Of a stretch of 64,000 nt of DNA, positions 59,715 through 64,000 are shown one piece after another. The notes beneath the pieces are model-generated. The model ran no database searches, was not told the origin of the DNA, and saw only the letters and a program-made list of their open reading frames with translations. A program made the translations under genes and the position numbers. Location: the NCBI GenBank assembly GCA_024867545.1, contig JANFNE010000055.1:248001-312000 (forward strand), read 5' to 3'. Each line of letters starts with the position of its first letter. Within the stretch, counting starts at the first letter, position 1. This DNA is from Phytopythium helicoides (lineage: Eukaryota > Oomycota > Peronosporomycetes > Pythiales > Pythiaceae).

Positions 59715-61721
59715 CTAGATGCGGATGATGGGCACGCGTTTGCGCAGCTCCTGGGCGGCTGCTCGGATCTCCTTGCCCATCGGCCGGCGGTCGTTGAAGC
59801 GCAAGTCGAGCACGCGGACTCCTGTCAGCTTGCGGATCTGATCACCGCTCTCGATGCCAGCGCAGTCGCTCAGATTGAGCTCATGGACATTTGCGAGCGC
59901 CTCGACTTTGGTCACGCCGTGGCTGCCCGACAGATTGAGTGAGTGGGCTTTGCCCAGTGCCGAGACGTCTGTGATCAATGGGCTGTGCTTGAGCGACAGC
60001 GAATGCACGTTGGTGAGCGAGCTGACGTCGGCCAACCTCTTGCAGTAGCTCAAGTCGAGCGTGTGGACGTTCCTCAGACTTGACACGTCCGTGAGCTTTG
60101 CGCAGCCAGCGAGCTTGAGCACTCGAGCATTACGGAGAGGACTCACGTCGGTCAACGAGTCGCAGAAGCGGAGATCCGCCTCAACTGCGGAGCTGATGGC
60201 CGACACATCGCTGATAAGCGGGCAGCCAGACAGGTTGACACTGTGCACGTTGGACAGAGCTGCAGCTGGCAGGTCTCGAAGTGAGATGCAGCGGTACGCA
60301 TTGAGCGTGTGAACCCCGTGGAGAGAGTCGCCGCCGAGGTCCTGAAGGTTCTTACAGAAACTCACGTCGAGCTCAGTGACTCGCTTGATACCGCTGAGCG
60401 TCGTGAACTGGTCGCATCGGCTTAGCACGAGGCGCTTGACGTTGTGCAGATGGCTGATGCTCGTGATATTCGTGCAGCTCGAGAGATCGAGCTCTTGCAG
60501 CGGTGAGCCTTCCAACCCGAGCATCGAAATGTCGCGGACAAATTCGCACTGGCGAAGTGATAGAACCACAACACCCTTACTCAGTGCACACACGTCAGAC
60601 ACGAACTTGCACAGCGACAAATCAAGCGTGTGAACGTTGCCAAGCGCACTGACGTCTACGACGTTGGTGCAGCCCGTCAGATCCAACGAGTGCACCGTTC
60701 CCAAAGCGCTGACATCGACCACACCGGGACAGTTCCGCAGAGACAGCGTGTGAATGCCGCCCAAAGCGCTCACGTCGGTCACATTAATACAGCTCGAGAG
60801 GTTGAGCTTGCGAATTCGGCCACCAGCGAACCCGCTGACATCACGAACATTCGCGCAGCCGCCCAAATTGAGTTCCAACACATTGCGAAGTGCCGACACG
60901 TCGCTTACCTGCGGGCAGTTGCGAAGGCTGACACGCTTTACATTTGCCAACGGCGAGACGTCCTGAACGCCACGGCAAACGTTGAGCTGCACGGACTCAC
61001 AGTTCTTGAGCGGCGTCAAGTTCGTCACGTTGTGGCAGTACGACAGATCCACATGCTTGGTGGCGTTGAGGAACTCTATGTTCCGAAGCAGCGTGCAGTA
61101 CGACAAATCCACGTCACGAACCCCACGCAGGAAGTGCAGACCATCAATACGGCTGCATCCGCTCAATCCCAACTCGTCCAACGTGTCAATGCCGTCGAAG
61201 AGGCGAACATGTGAGATCCCCGACAGATTCAGGCTGCGCACAGGTCCCAAGCCCGCCTTGTCTCCGCAAATGAGCTTCTGGAGTGCCTCTGGGCACTCGT
61301 ACATGGCTCTTTCGGTGCTGACGGGTTGGGTAAAGTCAGACTCGTCGTCAACGTCCGCGCGGTCTCCGACGACAGCCAGCCCTCCGGACGCGTTCACGTT
61401 ATAGTGGATTCGCTCGGTCGTACCATCTTCCGCGTCATCATCGTCGTCATCACTAGTGTAGTCGATGTCACTCTGCTCTACGGGCTGGAACGCCACGTTT
61501 GTGAGGTTGCTCCACACCTTGAGCACGCGCTTGAGGCCGCGCATGTTGCTCACGATGTAGGCGGTTGCGCGCAGGCGCGCGTGGTCGTGAACCATCGCGT
61601 AGAAGAAGCGGTTGAGCTCTGCGAGCGCCACGGCGTCCTTGAGCTCGAGGAACGGCAGCACATTGAGGTCCCACAGCTCCAGTGGCAGCGTCTGCTCCAG
61701 ATGATTGATGGTGCTGTCCAT
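59715..61721 (-). CDS. Leucine-rich repeat protein with F-box-like N-terminus
   Basis: A 668-residue protein starting MDSTINHLEQTLPLELWDLN. Residues about 10-50 (LPLELWDLNVLPFLELKDAVALAELNRFFYAM) have the look of an F-box or related helical adaptor. An acidic stretch (YTSDDDDDDAEDG) follows. From about residue 165 to 620 come roughly twenty LRR units of 19-24 residues with an unusual consensus, LDLxxCxxVxDVSALxxVHxL, for example VVDVSALGTVHSLDLTGC and VVDVSALGNVHTLDLSLC. The regular Cys in the strand and DVSAL turn resemble the cysteine-containing/F-box LRR type, and also LRR arrays reported from some giant viruses and algae. An F-box/LRR substrate adaptor for ubiquitin ligases is possible but inferred. 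Continuous frame. Confidence 0.75.
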   Translation of the reverse strand: MDSTINHLEQTLPLELWDLNVLPFLELKDAVALAELNRFFYAMVHDHARLRATAYIVSNMRGLKRVLKVWSNLTNVAFQPVEQSDIDYTSDDDDDDAEDGTTERIHYNVNASGGLAVVGDRADVDDESDFTQPVSTERAMYECPEALQKLICGDKAGLGPVRSLNLSGISHVRLFDGIDTLDELGLSGCSRIDGLHFLRGVRDVDLSYCTLLRNIEFLNATKHVDLSYCHNVTNLTPLKNCESVQLNVCRGVQDVSPLANVKRVSLRNCPQVSDVSALRNVLELNLGGCANVRDVSGFAGGRIRKLNLSSCINVTDVSALGGIHTLSLRNCPGVVDVSALGTVHSLDLTGCTNVVDVSALGNVHTLDLSLCKFVSDVCALSKGVVVLSLRQCEFVRDISMLGLEGSPLQELDLSSCTNITSISHLHNVKRLVLSRCDQFTTLSGIKRVTELDVSFCKNLQDLGGDSLHGVHTLNAYRCISLRDLPAAALSNVHSVNLSGCPLISDVSAISSAVEADLRFCDSLTDVSPLRNARVLKLAGCAKLTDVSSLRNVHTLDLSYCKRLADVSSLTNVHSLSLKHSPLITDVSALGKAHSLNLSGSHGVTKVEALANVHELNLSDCAGIESGDQIRKLTGVRVLDLRFNDRRPMGKEIRAAAQELRKRVPIIRI

Positions 61722-62425
61722 CGTCGCGGAGTTCGGTGTGCTTCTTCTCGCGGTCGATCCGAGCGCTCCCCGGCAGGTTCGTGAATGGCAAGCCGTCGTA
61801 CGTCAGCAAATCGACGTGGATCGTCAGCTCATCGCTTGAAAATTCGTATGAAGCGCAGGAGGAGGAGCATATGAGTGTCAAGACCAGCAGGAACGCAGGC
61901 AGATGGACGACGTTCTGGCTCGCAGCATCCCGCGCCACTGACGTCGCGGTTGTTGCTTGGAGTGAGCGGGCGCATGGCCAAGCAGCTCGCTCGTGGCTGT
62001 AAAGGCGCTAAAGCAGCCCCGAGGTCTGCTTCGCATGCTCGTGGTCGCGTCGTGGAGCGCTCGATCACCTCGCCAACGTGTCCCATCAAGGACTGTAGCC
62101 ATGTCTTTGAAGCGCAAGTGCGTGGCATTTCGTCACACTTTTAACTCTTTAACGCCCAGGATTCATGTGTGTATACCATTCAGCTCTCACCACTCGAAAT
62201 TACCGTGTAGAAAGGCATTTTACGTATACTACCCGCCTCAGTATACGGCTTCAGATTTTCTGGCAGAGGGTCGCGCATCTCTAAGCGCCTACAAAGCGCA
62301 AGTCCGCCTCGCCATCTCCTCCCTTTTCTGTCAAACCAAAACCGCATCCCGCCCGCGAATACTATACGGTCTCATGTATACCGTGGTCCATTTTCAAAAA
62401 AGCTTCCTCCAGCCCAAGCGGCAGC
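61722..62425. other. Divergent intergenic region (LRR / anoctamin)
   Basis: About 700 bp. A minus-strand frame at 61938-61468 begins with a signal-peptide-like segment (LPAFLLVLTLICSSSCASYE) but overlaps the LRR N-terminus out of frame; I do not call it. An AT-richer stretch near 62130-62280 is a likely promoter position for the anoctamin gene. Confidence 0.45.
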
Positions 62426-64000
62426 ATGAGCGACGCGCGGCGGCCGCTGCTGCTGCGCCGTCGGCGGCTCGTGGTGGGCCCAGCGTCCGGTTCGCTGCTC
62501 CACCGCCTGCTGCGGCCGAAGCGCCGCGTTTTGAGCTCCTCGGGAAGGTTTTTGGCGGCCTCTGTGGACGACGAGGACGACGAGGAGGAGGAAAACGCGC
62601 CAGTGGTGAGGAAGGGCAAGCGCGTGCAGCTGCAGCGCTTCGTGGCGGCCAAGGAGCTGGTGGATGAGGCAGATCTCTGTCTGTACGTGGAGCTGCTGGC
62701 CGCGGGGGATGGGGATGCAGGCAGTGGAGGCGAGACGGAGCAGGAGAACGACGTGGAGCTCGAGCCGTACGAGGACGCGGAGCTGCAGCGCCTCAAGAGG
62801 AGGAAAGAGCGCTCGGCCAGACGAGCGGCAGAGCTGGAGAGTGCGCACTCGGCCGTGCAGCTCGCGGTGCTGCTGCTGAGACAGGCTGGAGCGAGGGTCG
62901 CGCTCTACCCGCTGCGATTCAGAGACTCGGAGATGCTCGCGCACTCGCGAGACGACACGCGCGCGTACATGCTCACGATCGCGGCACCGACGCTGTCAGA
63001 GCCCCCGCAAGGACCTAGCAAGGTGTTGAAGAGCAAGCCCAAGCCGTCGCTGCCCCCGCTGCTGCAACTCGCAGACTGGGTCAGGAGGCACCCAGCGTTC
63101 TCGCAGCAGGTGCTGCCACTACGAGGAGCCGCGCAGAGCCAGCAACTTGCGAGACTGATCGCCACTGAGTGCCCAGTTGAGCGCGATGTGCGACTTGCAG
63201 ACGGCACGAGTGTGCTTATCGGAGGGCAGACGCTGATTCACCAGCTTTCGCAACGCAAGGATATCCACGTCGAGCTGTTCCCGTTACACCGAGACGACCA
63301 GCGCCGCGCGCTGTTGATGCGCTGGCGAGATCACCCAACACTTTCTCTGCCGCTTGATGATATCCACGCGTACTTTGGCCCCAAGATCAGCATGTACTTC
63401 GCGTGGCTGACATTCTACACCAAAATGCTGGTTCTTCCGAGTCTCGTTGGTATCCTCGTGTTTGTGTTGGGGATGCTGAACGCGCAGAGCTACTGTTTGC
63501 ATAGCTTTTTCCTCGCGATTGGCACATCCATATTTGTTGATCGATGGCGCCGCCGTCAACGTGAGGTCGAGTATCTGTTGCAGTACCAGGCGCCGTTGAA
63601 TTCTGTGCTCTTTCGTCCTCTCGAGCCTCCGGCTTCACAAGCTGCTGGCTCAAGCACGGCAATTCCAAGCACCAATTGTAGCCACTGCATCAACTCGGAC
63701 TACTCAGAAACCCGAGCAAACTTTCGTGCAGAGCGAATGCGCGATCCCGTCACGAGTCAAGAAGTGTTGGGATTCCCGCATCACAAGCGACTCTTTCGGC
63801 AGTTCTTGGCTCTTCCGCTGTTGCTGTCAATGTGTTGTGTTGTTGGCGCGTACGTTGTGGGGCTTCACATGCTTTCCGATTACTTCCGTGCGATTTATAG
63901 TCAATGCTACTACAAACCATTTGATGAGCTTGAAGAAGCGGTCGAGGACAGTGATGAAGAAGAAAGATACTCAACATTTTGCGGAATAATCACACACGGA
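62426..64000 (+). CDS. Anoctamin (TMEM16) family protein (C-terminus beyond window)
   Basis: Frame open from ATG at 62426 to the window end, 525 residues. A long cytosolic N-terminus has an acidic run (DDEDDEEEENAP) and two basic helices. At about residues 308-345 IHAYFGPKISMYFAWLTFYT then KMLVLPSLVGILVFVLGML is the characteristic entry into the anoctamin membrane domain (YFGxKIxxYFAWLxFYT). It is followed by further hydrophobic segments (CLHSFFLAIGTSIFVDRW, LFRQFLALPLLLSMCCVVGAYVVG). Members are calcium-activated chloride channels or lipid scramblases; which one cannot be told, because the ion- and calcium-binding helices (roughly TM3-TM8) lie beyond the window. ATG chosen as the first in a continuous coding frame. 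Confidence 0.85.
   Translation, partial: MSDARRPLLLRRRRLVVGPASGSLLHRLLRPKRRVLSSSGRFLAASVDDEDDEEEENAPVVRKGKRVQLQRFVAAKELVDEADLCLYVELLAAGDGDAGSGGETEQENDVELEPYEDAELQRLKRRKERSARRAAELESAHSAVQLAVLLLRQAGARVALYPLRFRDSEMLAHSRDDTRAYMLTIAAPTLSEPPQGPSKVLKSKPKPSLPPLLQLADWVRRHPAFSQQVLPLRGAAQSQQLARLIATECPVERDVRLADGTSVLIGGQTLIHQLSQRKDIHVELFPLHRDDQRRALLMRWRDHPTLSLPLDDIHAYFGPKISMYFAWLTFYTKMLVLPSLVGILVFVLGMLNAQSYCLHSFFLAIGTSIFVDRWRRRQREVEYLLQYQAPLNSVLFRPLEPPASQAAGSSTAIPSTNCSHCINSDYSETRANFRAERMRDPVTSQEVLGFPHHKRLFRQFLALPLLLSMCCVVGAYVVGLHMLSDYFRAIYSQCYYKPFDELEEAVEDSDEEERYSTFCGIITHG

Noticed and set aside
61468..61938. Secreted protein with signal peptide on the minus strand
   Set aside because: The hydrophobic start is tempting, but most of the frame overlaps the LRR gene out of frame and becomes low-complexity.
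1..64000. tRNA, rRNA and transposase genes
   Set aside because: None could be recognised by eye; a covariance-model or repeat search would be needed to exclude them.

Overview
The window looks like nuclear DNA of an oomycete, most likely a Phytophthora/Pythium-type peronosporalean. The signs are compact, mostly intronless genes, short GT-AG introns of roughly 60-80 nt where introns occur, a large START plus FYVE-like zinc-finger family, TKL-type kinases with ankyrin repeats, and flagellate-type genes (TSNAXIP1-like, EF-hand). There is no bacterial operon logic, and I saw no rRNA, tRNA or CRISPR.

Layout. 1-13.7 kb is a compact housekeeping segment: an ERMARD/DUF4209 protein with a HEPN-type RxxxxH motif (cut by the window start), an AT-hook protein, two unrecognised proteins, a TSNAXIP1-like coiled-coil protein, a six-loop EF-hand protein with several small introns, and a heterotrimeric G-protein beta subunit. 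14.8-31.1 kb is a tandem cluster of seven intact START/FYVE-like genes and two decayed copies. Two neighbouring copies share a nearly identical 678-bp core with diverged flanks, which points to gene conversion. 33.2-36.4 kb holds two convergent MFS transporter paralogues. An eighth, longer START/FYVE-like gene lies at 39.3-41.1 kb.

41.5-56.4 kb holds two copies of an unusual architecture: 15-17 ankyrin repeats, a degenerate kinase domain (DFG replaced by NFG), a linker, then an intact-looking TKL kinase. The right copy is one 1564-residue reading frame. The left copy is split in two by a net 4-nt length difference in the linker. The copies have stretches of near identity alternating with diverged stretches.

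Between the kinase copies, 46.7-50.8 kb is a foreign-looking island. It has arrays of a 134-144-bp tandem repeat in alternating orientation. Inserted between them are a truncated SF2 helicase resembling giant-virus (NCLDV-type) helicases, a small CxxC fragment and an acidic-tailed ORF. At the right edge, the repeat reads in frame into what looks like exon 2 of a small host gene with an intact exon 1 and intron, so the satellite probably arose by amplifying part of that exon.

56.4-64 kb returns to ordinary genes: a two-exon GltD-like glutamate synthase small subunit with an apparent mitochondrial presequence, an F-box-like/LRR protein with a repeated LxLxxC..DVSAL unit, and the N-terminal part of an anoctamin (TMEM16) cut by the window end.

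Calls rest on reading translated sequence and motifs by eye. No database search was run; exon boundaries and family names should be read with that in mind.
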